A stretch of DNA of 64,000 nucleotides from CAWCAL01 sp963695075 (GTDB lineage: Bacteria > Actinomycetota > Acidimicrobiia > Acidimicrobiales > CAWCAL01): assembly GCA_963695075.1 (NCBI GenBank), contig CAVOFR010000001.1:186001-250000 (forward strand). The letters are read 5' to 3'. Positions 9,668-18,199 of this stretch are shown here, piece after piece. A program made the position numbers and the translations under genes. The stretch's first letter is position 1; each line of letters starts with the position of its first letter. The notes under the pieces were generated by a model. That model was not told the DNA's origin. It did not search any database and saw nothing but the letters and a program-made list of their open reading frames with translations.

Positions 9668-11353
9668 TCAGGCTCCGATCAGGTCGGCCAGATGGGTCTC
9701 GGGCAGGTTGGGGGCCGCCCGTTCGGCCACCACGGCCCGCCGGTAGGCGGCGATCTGTTCCTCGCGCTCGGTTTCGTCCCAGCCGAGCACACCACCGATG
9801 AGCTCGGCGACGTCGGCGGCGGCGTCGGACGAATCGTCGCGAGCCCAGAGGCGAGCTCGGGTTCGGCGCGAGAGGACGTCGTCGACGGTGTTGGCCATCT
9901 CGTGGCGGGCGGCGTAGACCGCCTCGGCCCGGAGGTAGGGGAGTCCCGGCACCAGGGGGTCACCCAACGAGGCGTGGCCTTCGACCATGGCCAGGAGGAC
10001 GCGGGCATCGCCACCGAAACGCCTGTCGAGATGGGCCACGGTTGCGTCGGAAACGATGCCTCGGCGGGCCCAGCGGTCGAGCTCTCCCCGGTGGTCGTGT
10101 CCGCGGAGCGGCAGACGCTTGGTGCGCGACCGCCCGGCGGAGACATCATCGGGGAGGAGCGGGAGGGCCGCGTCGACGGTGTCGGCTGCCATCTCCCGGT
10201 AGGTCGTGAGCTTGCCGCCCGTGACGGTGACGAGGCCACGCTCGGAGGTCACGATCGAATGGCGGCGACTGAGATCGGCGGTTCGTTCGCTCTTGGCCGC
10301 GTTCACGAGGGGTCGGAGGCCGGCCCAGGTGCCGACGACGTCGGAACGGCTGATCTCGACGGTGGACCAAGCATTGACCGTCGAGATGAGGTAGTCGACG
10401 TCCTCGGGTGTGCACTGGGGGTCGTCGAGCGGTCCGTCGTAATCGGTGTCTGTGGTGCCGATGTACGCCAGGTCGCCTTCGCGCACGATGAAGATCGAGC
10501 GCTTGTCGTTGGGCACCGGGAGGATCACGGCGGTTTCGTTGCGGACGCGGTCCCACGGCACGGTGACGTGCATTCCCTTGGCCGGGCGGATCATGTCGGG
10601 ATCGCGTCCCTCGTCCATGGTTCGGAGGTCGTCGACCCATACGCCGGTGGCGTTGATGACCGCCGAGGCATCGACGGCCACAGCCGTTCCGTCGACATGG
10701 ACCTCGGCCCCTGTGACGTTCCCGTCGGGGCCGTGGCGCAGTCCGGTGACCTTCGCTCGGTTCACGACGACCGCACCGTGGTCGAGCGCCGCGGTGCGGG
10801 CCAGGGTCAGCGTGAGCCGGGCGTCGTCGGCTCGGCAGTCGTAGAAGAGGTAGCCGGCGGCGAGGCGGTCAGACCGCAGCGTTGGCATCCGGGCCAGCGC
10901 TGCCTCGGCCTTGAGGCGGCGATGACGTTTCCCGATGCGCCAGCCGCCGGTGAGGTCGTACATCCACATGGCCATGCCCAGAGCCCGCGACAGCTTGCTG
11001 TTGATGAGACCGTCCCTGGTGAAGATCGGAAGGAGGAAGGGCTGAATCGACACGAGGTGGGGCGCGTTCTTCAACAGCCGTCTCCGCTCGCGGAGCGCCT
11101 CGTACACGAGTCGGACATCACCCTGCTGGAGGTAGCGGAGTCCGCCGTGGACCAGTTTCGACGACTTCGACGAGGTGCCCGATGCGAAGTCGTCCCGCTC
11201 GACGAGAGCGACCCGCAGCCCTCGGCTGGCGGCGTCGAGGGCGACGCCACACCCGGTGATCCCACCGCCCACGACCAGGATGTCGAACCGCTCGGAGCCG
11301 AGCGCCTCGATGTGTTCGGCACGGTCGAAGGTCGCGGATCTCAAGCTCCTCAC
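9668..11353 (-). CDS. glpD: Aerobic glycerol-3-phosphate dehydrogenase (FAD)
   Basis: The 561-residue enzyme oxidises sn-glycerol 3-phosphate to dihydroxyacetone phosphate and passes electrons to the quinone pool at the membrane. An N-terminal FAD-binding fold is clear (DILVVGGGITGCG, 24-36), followed by the family blocks SSKLVHGGLRYLQQGD, NATGVWVDDLR, TTDTDYDGPLDDP and VTGGKLTTYREMA, and a C-terminal helical domain. I chose the GTG at 11353, which puts the usual short lead before the FAD motif. A longer ATG at 11458 would overlap the palindrome and the divergent perR promoter. It heads an operon with the AGPS-like flavoprotein, a membrane protein and an FGGY kinase. A perfect inverted repeat 74 bp upstream may link its control to the divergent PerR-like gene. 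Confidence 0.95.
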   Translation of the reverse strand: MRSLRSATFDRAEHIEALGSERFDILVVGGGITGCGVALDAASRGLRVALVERDDFASGTSSKSSKLVHGGLRYLQQGDVRLVYEALRERRRLLKNAPHLVSIQPFLLPIFTRDGLINSKLSRALGMAMWMYDLTGGWRIGKRHRRLKAEAALARMPTLRSDRLAAGYLFYDCRADDARLTLTLARTAALDHGAVVVNRAKVTGLRHGPDGNVTGAEVHVDGTAVAVDASAVINATGVWVDDLRTMDEGRDPDMIRPAKGMHVTVPWDRVRNETAVILPVPNDKRSIFIVREGDLAYIGTTDTDYDGPLDDPQCTPEDVDYLISTVNAWSTVEISRSDVVGTWAGLRPLVNAAKSERTADLSRRHSIVTSERGLVTVTGGKLTTYREMAADTVDAALPLLPDDVSAGRSRTKRLPLRGHDHRGELDRWARRGIVSDATVAHLDRRFGGDARVLLAMVEGHASLGDPLVPGLPYLRAEAVYAARHEMANTVDDVLSRRTRARLWARDDSSDAAADVAELIGGVLGWDETEREEQIAAYRRAVVAERAAPNLPETHLADLIGA

Positions 11354-11426
11354 TCTAGGTGCGCCGGGCTGGTGGCTGCCCAGAGGACGGCGATCGCCTG
11401 GTCCCGGAAAATCGTGAGCCTGGAAC

Positions 11427-11441
11427 CAACAACGATTGTTG
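11427..11441. promoter_or_regulatory. Perfect inverted repeat between glpD and perR-like gene, candidate operator
   Basis: CAACAA-CGA-TTGTTG is a perfect 15-bp inverted repeat, AT-rich against a GC-rich background, in the divergent intergenic region. It lies directly upstream of the TAGGAT -10-like hexamer (11450-11455) of the perR-like gene. Fur-family regulators bind such short AT-rich dyads and usually repress themselves, so autoregulation is the simplest reading. Confidence 0.6.
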
Positions 11442-11463
11442 ATTGAGGCTAGGATCATCGGCG

Positions 11464-11910
11464 ATGACGCCCGATCTCCTTCTGGAAGCGCTGCGCTCCG
11501 GTGGTCGCAAGATCACCGCTCAGCGTCGCGCCGTGGCCGTCGCCCTCGCTGAGGGAGATGGTCATGCTACGGCAGAAGTGATCTGGCGTGCGGCCCGAAC
11601 GAGTCTCCCTTCGCTGTCGCTCCGCACCGTCTATCAGGCGTTGCACGAGCTTGAAGCGGTCGGGGCCGTGCGGGGCATCGATGTGGGTCGCGGTTCGACT
11701 CGATTCGATCTGACCACCGGCGCTCACCACCACGTGGTGTGCAGTCGGTGTGAGCAGATCGAGGACGTCTGGAACGCGGCTCCCGGTATCGGGGTTCCCC
11801 CCGATGCCATCTGTGGCTTCGAGGTCTCCTCGGTCGACATCGTCTATCACGGCCTGTGTCCTGCATGTGCCGCCGAATCGACGACCAACCCGGGTCCCAC
11901 GAAGTCCTAG
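11464..11910 (+). CDS. Fur-family regulator, PerR-like
   Basis: The 148-residue protein has the N-terminal winged helix (ITAQRRAVAVAL to RTVYQALHELEAVGAV) and the C-terminal metal domain. The PerR-type ligand set is complete: H34 in HATAEVI, D82 in TRFDL, H88 and H90 in AHHH, and D101 in IEDV. Structural zinc cysteines are C93/C96 and C132/C135. PerR proteins sense hydrogen peroxide by metal-catalysed oxidation of the regulatory histidines. The Asp in RFD favours PerR over Fur. ATG 11464 is preferred over an upstream TTG because TAGGAT lies 8 nt before it, giving a near leaderless message. Rubrerythrin follows directly, which supports a peroxide-response role. Confidence 0.9.
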   Translation: MTPDLLLEALRSGGRKITAQRRAVAVALAEGDGHATAEVIWRAARTSLPSLSLRTVYQALHELEAVGAVRGIDVGRGSTRFDLTTGAHHHVVCSRCEQIEDVWNAAPGIGVPPDAICGFEVSSVDIVYHGLCPACAAESTTNPGPTKS

Positions 11911-11939
11911 CCAATCAACTCACGAGGAGCACACAATTC

Positions 11940-12359
<420 letters not shown>

Positions 12360-12364
12360 CCCGA

Positions 12365-12390
12365 GGGGACGGCTCATCGATGCCGTCCCC
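12365..12390 (+). terminator. Strong hairpin after rubrerythrin gene
   Basis: GGGGACGGC and GCCGTCCCC form a perfect 9-bp stem with an 8-nt loop, starting 5 bases after the rubrerythrin stop. There is no T-run. It probably terminates or attenuates transcription, or stabilises the upstream message. Confidence 0.6.
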
Positions 12391-12409
12391 CGACCCGTGA
12401 GTCCGACCC

Positions 12410-12440
12410 GGGGTCACACCGGCCCATCCGGCGTGACCCC
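12410..12440 (+). terminator. Second hairpin between rubrerythrin and Fe-S protein genes
   Basis: GGGGTCAC pairs with GTGACCCC, and an inner CCGG pairs with CCGG across a 5-nt loop, with one mismatch between the two helices. In tandem with the 12365-12390 hairpin it makes read-through from rubrerythrin into the next gene likely to be limited. Confidence 0.5.
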
Positions 12441-12485
12441 GGAGGCTCGCCGCCGATCACCGACGCGAAGGAGCCTGGTGCTGCG

Positions 12486-13820
12486 ATGACCACCACGTAC
12501 GACCCGTTCCACCCCAAGTACTTCGATGACGGCGATCTCCGCGAGGAGATGAACCGGGTCTTCGACCTGTGTCACGGCTGCCGGCTCTGTTTCAAGTTCT
12601 GTGATTCGTTCCCCGTCCTGTTCGCTGCCGTGGATCAGCACGACGACCAGGACACCGAGAAGATGACGCGGGCCGAACAGGACGCGGTGGTCGACGGCTG
12701 CTGGCAGTGCAAGCTCTGCTACGTCAACTGTCCCTACGTGCCCGAGCTCCACGAGTGGAACCTGGACTTCCCCCGGCTCATGATGCGGGCCGAACAGGTC
12801 GCCTTCCGCGATGAGAAGCGTTCGATCGGCACCAAGCTGACCGACCAGGCGTTGGGCAACACCGATCTGGTTGGCAAGCTCAGCACCAGCGCGGCTCCGT
12901 TGGCCAACAGGGCCATCTCCACCCCCGAGTCGGCAACCCGTAGGCTCATGGAGAAGACGGTCGGCATCGCGGCCAGGCGCGTCCTCCCGCCCTACAACCG
13001 CACCCGTTTCTCCACGTGGTTTCGCAAACGTCGGACCACCCGATCAGCCGACAAGCAAGCCACGGTCGCCCTGTTTCCCACCTGCATAGTCGAGTACCAG
13101 GCCGGATCGGTCGGTCGAGCGCTGGTCGAGGTCTACGAGCGCAACGGTGTGGAGTGCACGCTGCCCGAGGGTCAGGTCTGTTGTGGTGCTCCGTTCCTCC
13201 ACCAGGGTGACGTCGACCGGTTCCGCAAGAACGCCCGCACCAACATCGAGGTCCTGTCCCAGGCCGTCCGCTCGGGCCGGGCGAACGGCGACGACCTCGC
13301 CATCGTCGTGCCCCAGCCCACCTGTGGCTACGTCCTGAAGAACGACTACGTCGACTACATCGGTGGGCCCGACGCCGAGTTGGTCGCGGCTCACACCATG
13401 GACAGTTCCGAGTACCTGTGGGACACGATCCACAAGGGTGACGGCACCGAGCTCGATCTCGACTTCGACGGGGACGTTCCCGAGTCCATCGCCTATCACG
13501 CCCCCTGTCACCTCCGTGCTCAGAACGTCGGCCTGAAGAGCCGAGACCTGCTCAAGAAGACGGGTGCAGAGGTGTCGGTGATCGCCGAGTGCTCCGGGAT
13601 CGACGGCACCTGGGGTCTCCGAGCCGAGAACTACGAAGTGGCCCGGAAGTACGGCGGCAAGCTCGGTCGGGCGATCGAGAAGGCCGACGCAGAGGCGATC
13701 GCCGGGGACTGCAACCTGGCGAACGGCGGCATCGTCGAAGAGGTCGGTGTCACCCCGTCGCACCCCATGGAGATCCTGGCCCGTGCCTATGGCCTCGGCG
13801 ATCCCGAGGACCGGCCATGA
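12486..13820 (+). CDS. GlpC-like Fe-S oxidoreductase with CCG domains
   Basis: The 444-residue protein carries two [4Fe-4S] ferredoxin motifs, C29/C32/C35/C39 and C72/C75/C78/C82, then two cysteine-rich CCG-type domains (PTCIVEYQAG with QVCCGAPF, and APCHLRAQNVG with ECSGIDGTWG; the second CCG pair is CSG). This is the layout of GlpC and heterodisulfide-reductase-D-like subunits, which move electrons between a flavoprotein and the quinone pool or a disulfide. Its stop overlaps the start of the DUF3501 gene (ATGA). With PerR-like and rubrerythrin genes upstream, delivery of electrons for peroxide reduction is a reasonable inference. Pairing with the divergent glpD is an alternative, but GlpD normally needs no GlpC. 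Confidence 0.88.
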   Translation: MTTTYDPFHPKYFDDGDLREEMNRVFDLCHGCRLCFKFCDSFPVLFAAVDQHDDQDTEKMTRAEQDAVVDGCWQCKLCYVNCPYVPELHEWNLDFPRLMMRAEQVAFRDEKRSIGTKLTDQALGNTDLVGKLSTSAAPLANRAISTPESATRRLMEKTVGIAARRVLPPYNRTRFSTWFRKRRTTRSADKQATVALFPTCIVEYQAGSVGRALVEVYERNGVECTLPEGQVCCGAPFLHQGDVDRFRKNARTNIEVLSQAVRSGRANGDDLAIVVPQPTCGYVLKNDYVDYIGGPDAELVAAHTMDSSEYLWDTIHKGDGTELDLDFDGDVPESIAYHAPCHLRAQNVGLKSRDLLKKTGAEVSVIAECSGIDGTWGLRAENYEVARKYGGKLGRAIEKADAEAIAGDCNLANGGIVEEVGVTPSHPMEILARAYGLGDPEDRP

Positions 13821-14404
13821 GTCGGGCGCTGCGGTTGTCCGACATCGCTGACGTGCGAGCCTACGAACGCGACCGAGACGACGCTGTGCGCCGGATCATC
13901 GAGCTGAAGAAGCGCCGCCGGGTCTCGGTCGGGCCGTTCGTGACGATCATCTTCGAGAACCGCGAGACCATACGGTTTCAGATCCAGGAGATGGCGCGCG
14001 TCGAGAAGCTGACGTCGGACGAAGCGATCGAGGGTGAGCTGCGGGCCTACAACGCGCTGATCCCCGAGCCCGGCACCCTCTCGGCCACGCTCTTCATCGA
14101 GCTCACCTCCGACCAGGGTCTCCGCGAGTGGCTTCCTCGGCTGGTCGGTATCGAGCGGGCGATCGAGCTGCACTTCGGCGACACGACCGTCTCGTGTCTG
14201 CCCGAGGACGAACACGAGAGCCGGCTCACCCGAGAAGAAGTCACGGCCGCGGTCCACTACATCCGCTGGGAGCTCGACGCTGATCAGGTCGAGCAGTTCG
14301 CTGACGGAGCCGTGACGCTGCGGGTGGCCCATGAGCACTACGACCATTCGCAGATCCTGCCGGCCGAGACCGTGGCCGAGCTCCTGACGGACCTCCGCGA
14401 ATAA
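13817..14404 (+). CDS. DUF3501 family protein
   Basis: The 195-residue protein matches DUF3501: an N-terminal LSDIADVRAYERDRDDAVRRIIELKKRRRVSVGP block, a FENRETIRFQIQEMARVE segment, and a C-terminal half with VHYIRWELD and HEHYDHSQIL. No catalytic residues are known to me for the family, which occurs beside rubrerythrins and Fe-S proteins of the type found directly upstream. The start overlaps the Fe-S protein stop by 4 bases, so the two are translationally coupled and probably work together. Confidence 0.88.
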   Translation: MSRALRLSDIADVRAYERDRDDAVRRIIELKKRRRVSVGPFVTIIFENRETIRFQIQEMARVEKLTSDEAIEGELRAYNALIPEPGTLSATLFIELTSDQGLREWLPRLVGIERAIELHFGDTTVSCLPEDEHESRLTREEVTAAVHYIRWELDADQVEQFADGAVTLRVAHEHYDHSQILPAETVAELLTDLRE

Positions 14405-14565
14405 CCGAGGCCCGCCCGGCGGTGCGGTCCGGTTTTGCAGGGGGGCCGGTGCTTGGCAAGAATCGGCCTCTCACCCCCGGGAGCGGGCCGAACGGCGGAG
14501 TACACCTGCTGGCTGCTCCCTTCCCCGATATCGATTCTCAGTTGTCTTCACGCGAAACCCGACCA

Positions 14566-14817
14566 TTGACCACTCTCCTCTCCGCCCAGCCGTGGCGCTC
14601 CCGAGCGTCGTGCATCGGGCTCGACCCGACGCTCTTCTACCCGGCCGACGACGACGGTGCGGCCACCGACGCGGCCAAGACCATCTGTGAGGCCTGCGAC
14701 GTTCACCAGCAGTGCCTCGAGTACGCGTTGGCCGCGCGCGAGAAGGACGGCGTCTGGGGTGGCCACACCGCTCTCGAGCGTCGGCGCATCATCCGTCGCC
14801 GTCGGCGTAGCGCCTGA
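14566..14817 (+). CDS. WhiB-family [4Fe-4S] transcription factor
   Basis: The WhiB core is complete. From TTG 14566 (83 aa) the four cluster cysteines are C16, C41, C44 and C50 (CxxC spacing in ICEACDVHQQC), followed by the GVWGG turn (62-66) and a basic C-terminal tail RRRIIRRRRRSA that contacts DNA. WhiB proteins bind an O2- and NO-sensitive cluster and act with the primary sigma factor. The start is uncertain: no ATG or GTG fits, and TTG 14542 would add 8 residues. The 160 bp upstream contains no gene and should hold the promoter. It is a single gene ahead of trpD; subfamily not assigned. Confidence 0.9.
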   Translation: MTTLLSAQPWRSRASCIGLDPTLFYPADDDGAATDAAKTICEACDVHQQCLEYALAAREKDGVWGGHTALERRRIIRRRRRSA

Positions 14818-14887
14818 CGCGGCGAGAGCATCGGTCCCCGGCGGGAGCAGTAGGGTCCCGCCAACCCGCAGATCGCCAGGGGGAGCA

Positions 14888-15931
14888 ATGACCGAATTCA
14901 TCGGCTGGCCCGAAGTACTGCACCGGACGACGGCCCGCAAGGATCTGACCGCGGCCGAAGCGGAGGCGGCCCTGACGCAGGTGCTCACCGGGGAGGCGGA
15001 ACCGGTCCAACTGGCAGCACTCATCGCCGCGCTCCGCACCAAGGGCGAGAGTGTCGCCGAGGTGGCCGGGATGGTCGATGCAATGATGGCCGCCGCTCAG
15101 CCGCTCGACATCCCCGACACGACGATCGACATCGTGGGCACCGGGGGCTCGATACGCCGACGATCCAACGCTGTCAATGTCTCGACGATGGCCAGCTTCG
15201 TCGCCGCTGCCGCCGGAGCCACGGTGTGCAAGCACGGCAATCGAAAGGCCTCCTCCTCCAGCGGGAGCACGGATCTCCTGGATGCCCTCGGGATCGCCGT
15301 CGAGCTCGGGCCGGATGGCGTCGCGGGCTGCGTGGAGGATCTGGGGCTCGGCTTCGCCTTCGCCCGGGTCTTCCACCCGGCCATGCGCCACGCCGGTCCG
15401 GTGCGAGCGGCACTGGGCATTCCGTCGGTGTTCAACATCCTGGGCCCGCTCTCCCATCCGGGGGGGCTCACCCGGCAGGTCATCGGGGTCAGCAAGCCCG
15501 AGCTGGGGCCGCTGGTGGCCGGCGTGCTGGCCGAGCGAGGTAGTCCGCACGCATGGGTCGTCCATGGCAGCGACGGACTCGACGAGCTCACCGTCACCGG
15601 CCCCAGCACGGTCTGGATCGTGGCCGACGGCCAGGTCGACGAGCGAACGGTCACGCCAGGCGATGCCGGCCTCGCCACGCACGACGCCTCCGACATCCGG
15701 GGTGGTGACCCGGACCGCAACGCCGAGTTGTTTCATTCGATGCTGCGCGGCGAGCGCGGGCCCGAGTCGGATCTCGCGCTCTTGAACGGGGCCGCCGGGC
15801 TGGTGGTGGCGGGCGTGGCCGACACCCTGGCCGACGGCGTCGAGGTCGGCGCGGCGGCGCTGGCCGAGGGAAAAGTCGAGGATCTGTACCGGCGCCTGGT
15901 CGAGCGGACCGACGCTCTCGGCCCGAGCTGA
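14888..15931 (+). CDS. trpD: Anthranilate phosphoribosyltransferase
   Basis: The 347-residue protein joins anthranilate to PRPP in tryptophan synthesis. Family blocks are present: an N-terminal helical domain, VNVSTMASFVAAAAGATVCKHGN, ASSSSGSTDLLDALG, FHPAMRHAGPVRAALGIPSVFNILGPL and DGLDELTVTGPST. The PRPP loop is unusual: GTGGSIRRRSNAVNVST starts at residue 84, where the usual form is GTGGDGxxTVNxST, so the Asp is Ser and three residues are added. AGGGGGAGC precedes the ATG. The order trpD next to an exonuclease/UvrC fusion and a pimB-like gene also occurs in Mycobacterium. No other trp genes are nearby. Confidence 0.9.
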   Translation: MTEFIGWPEVLHRTTARKDLTAAEAEAALTQVLTGEAEPVQLAALIAALRTKGESVAEVAGMVDAMMAAAQPLDIPDTTIDIVGTGGSIRRRSNAVNVSTMASFVAAAAGATVCKHGNRKASSSSGSTDLLDALGIAVELGPDGVAGCVEDLGLGFAFARVFHPAMRHAGPVRAALGIPSVFNILGPLSHPGGLTRQVIGVSKPELGPLVAGVLAERGSPHAWVVHGSDGLDELTVTGPSTVWIVADGQVDERTVTPGDAGLATHDASDIRGGDPDRNAELFHSMLRGERGPESDLALLNGAAGLVVAGVADTLADGVEVGAAALAEGKVEDLYRRLVERTDALGPS

Positions 15932-15958
15932 ACAACGCCCGGCCCCTGCGGCAGCCGG

Positions 15959-16498
15959 TCAGCGGCGGCTCGTGTCGCCCCGCTCGGCCCGTTCGACCTC
16001 GTGACGGGCGGCTTCGATGGCGTCGAGCTCTTCGGCCAGCTTCTGCAGGCCGACCGGCTCGGGAATGGGACCAGGCACGGCATCGGGCGGCAGGGCGGCC
16101 GTGGCCAGACGCTGGGCCAGCGATTCGACCTGTCGGACCTTGACCGCGAGCTCCCCGAGGCGGGGTCGACGGTCCGCGGCCGGGAGGGCGGCGACGATGG
16201 CGAGCTGATCGTCGATGGCCAGCGCCTCGGTCTCGAGCTCTCCGGCCAGGCGACCGACCTGGGGAGACGCTCCAGGTCGAGCCGCGATGGTCTGGGACCT
16301 ACGGCACGAGGCGATCAGCCGCCGGTGCATTCGGGCTGCCGGGCTGGGTGAGGCAAGCCAGCTGGTGGGAGCGGGGGAGGAGGCCTTGGGACTCACCCGG
16401 TTTCGGCGCTTCACCCGGTGGGCGGCGAACAGCGCCAAGCCGACGGCGACGGCGACCATCCACATGATGATCAGCACCAGGAGAAGCAGCACATTCAC
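15959..16498 (-). CDS. Single-pass membrane protein, function unknown
   Basis: The 179-residue protein starts with a strong membrane segment (residues 2-27) followed by a basic stretch, then a mostly helical, alanine- and leucine-rich cytoplasmic part with LAGELETEALAIDDQLAIVAALP and LAEELDAIEAARHEVERAERG, probably coiled coil. I do not recognise the family. The GTG start at 16498 lies 6 nt after TAGGAT, a leaderless arrangement, with the -10 overlapping the stop of the upstream exonuclease/UvrC-like gene. It converges on trpD. Confidence 0.65.
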   Translation of the reverse strand: MNVLLLLVLIIMWMVAVAVGLALFAAHRVKRRNRVSPKASSPAPTSWLASPSPAARMHRRLIASCRRSQTIAARPGASPQVGRLAGELETEALAIDDQLAIVAALPAADRRPRLGELAVKVRQVESLAQRLATAALPPDAVPGPIPEPVGLQKLAEELDAIEAARHEVERAERGDTSRR

Positions 16499-16507
16499 GT
16501 TGCGATC

Positions 16508-18199
16508 CTACCGGTCGGTTGCGCCGCCCGCTTCGGTGGGAACGAAGTCGGGCAGGCGGGGGAGCGGTGAGACCAGGGGGTGGTCGGCATGGACGAGGCG
16601 AATTCGGTGAGCGCGGCGATCGAGCCAGCTGACGATGCAGCGCAGCTCGTCGACCTCGTCGGCTCGGATCGGACGGTCAGGGCCGTTTGTCGGTTCGTCG
16701 GGGTCGAAAGCGAGGCGGGGTTGACCGTCCTCGGTCCATGCCGAGATCAACCGGCCGGCCGACACCTCCGCCCCGCCCTGGCCGGGCAGCTCGACCCGGA
16801 TGGTGCCGGCGCTGCGGAGGGCATCGAAGCGACGCTGACGCGTCAGGGTGCGGGCCAACGCCTGGGCCCGATCCCGGGTGGCGGCGGCCTCTTCGAATCG
16901 GGCTTCTTCGGCGAGCTGGGTCATCCGGCGGTCGAGCGGGGCGAGCAGGAGCGATGGATCCTCGGTCAGACCGCGCCGCACCCGCTCGGCGACGGGTCGA
17001 TACTGCTCGGGCTCGATGCCACCGGCGCAGGGGCACATCGCGACACCGAGCTGGGCGGGTACGCAGGCGGAGGACCGTTTGCTCCGCCGAGGATCCCCGG
17101 TGCAGCGTCGGATCGGCACGGCGGTCTCGATCGCCTCCTGGACTTTCCGGGCGGCCCGGGTGGAGCCGATCGGGCCCACATAGAAGCCGCCGTCGGGCTT
17201 GATGGCACGGACGATCGAGAGCCTAGGGAACGCCTCGTTCAGCGTGAGTTTCAGGTAGCGGTATGACCTCCATCGTTTGCCGTCGCGGTTGAAACGGGGC
17301 TCGTGCTCGTGGATCAGCCGCGTCTCGAGCACGTCGGCCTCGAGCGGGGCCGGGCACTCGATGTGATCGACCCGGCTGGTCTCGCGGAGGAGTTGCGGCA
17401 CCTTTCGGCGGGTGTCGCCGGAGAAGTACGAGCGGACCCGGGATCGGAGGTTGGTGGCCTTGCCGACGTACAACACGCGGTCTCTCCGGTCACGGAAGAG
17501 ATACACGCCGGGCTCTCGGGGCAGGTGTTCGGTCAGCGCGAGCTTGCTGAGCTGGGGGTGCCCCTTGATGGTCGGCAGCGCCAGGAGGTCGTCCAAGCCG
17601 GTGATGCCCATCGAACCGACCCGCTCGAGGAGGGCGTGGAGCAGGTCCGCCGTCGCCCGGGCATCGTCGAGGGCGCGATGGCTGGGGCGGTTGGGCAGAT
17701 TGAGTCGGCTGGCCAGCGTGCCGAGCTTGTGGTCGGGTACCTCGTCGCTGAGGAGCCGACGGGCGAGGGTGAGGGTGTCTAGCGTGGTGTTCATGAGGCG
17801 GGGGCGATCGCACTGCTGGAGTGCCGCATTCAGGAACGACACGTCGAACCGGATGTTGTGACCGACGACGACGGCATCACCGATGAACTCGAGCAGTGAG
17901 GGGAGCACGGTGTCGATGGCGGGCGCGGTGACGACCATGGCCTCGGAGATCCCCGTGAGCACGACGATTCGTGGCGGGATTGTCTGACCGGGATTGATCA
18001 GGGTCTGGAACGTGCCGAGGAGCTCTCCGCCCGAGTACAGCGCCGCGCCGACCTCGGTGATGGCGCAGGTCCGAGCATCGCCCCCGGTCGTCTCGAGGTC
18101 GAGAACGCAGAAGCGGACCTCGTGCAGCGGCCGGCCGAGGTCGTCGAAGCTGGCCTGGTGGGCCGTCGGCCGAGGAGAGGAAACGACACCGGAGCGCAT
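16508..18199 (-). CDS. DEDD exonuclease fused to UvrC-like GIY-YIG nuclease
   Basis: The 563-residue protein begins with a DnaQ-like 3'-5' exonuclease (CVLDLETTG with D34 and E36; VVGHNIRFDVSFLNAAL; SHRALDDARATADLL). A UvrC-type GIY-YIG domain follows (PGVYLFRDRRDRVLYVGKATNLRSRVRSYF), then a UVR-like helix pair (RFEEAAATRDRAQAL). The same fusion lies beside trpD in Mycobacterium tuberculosis. It lacks the RNase H-like 5'-incision half and HhH of UvrC, so it cannot do full dual incision; an alternative repair nuclease is likely. ATG 18199 directly abuts a LexA-type box and a second box follows upstream, pointing to SOS control. A shorter GTG start, at the codon just before RFCVLDLETTG, cannot be excluded. 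Confidence 0.9.
   Translation of the reverse strand: MRSGVVSSPRPTAHQASFDDLGRPLHEVRFCVLDLETTGGDARTCAITEVGAALYSGGELLGTFQTLINPGQTIPPRIVVLTGISEAMVVTAPAIDTVLPSLLEFIGDAVVVGHNIRFDVSFLNAALQQCDRPRLMNTTLDTLTLARRLLSDEVPDHKLGTLASRLNLPNRPSHRALDDARATADLLHALLERVGSMGITGLDDLLALPTIKGHPQLSKLALTEHLPREPGVYLFRDRRDRVLYVGKATNLRSRVRSYFSGDTRRKVPQLLRETSRVDHIECPAPLEADVLETRLIHEHEPRFNRDGKRWRSYRYLKLTLNEAFPRLSIVRAIKPDGGFYVGPIGSTRAARKVQEAIETAVPIRRCTGDPRRSKRSSACVPAQLGVAMCPCAGGIEPEQYRPVAERVRRGLTEDPSLLLAPLDRRMTQLAEEARFEEAAATRDRAQALARTLTRQRRFDALRSAGTIRVELPGQGGAEVSAGRLISAWTEDGQPRLAFDPDEPTNGPDRPIRADEVDELRCIVSWLDRRAHRIRLVHADHPLVSPLPRLPDFVPTEAGGATDR

Noticed and set aside
9083..11446. 787-codon plus-strand frame opposite glpD and the flavoprotein gene
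   Set aside because: It lies antisense to two clearly conserved enzymes, has low-complexity Gly/Asp/Val-rich composition and no domain. Long antisense frames are common at this GC content.
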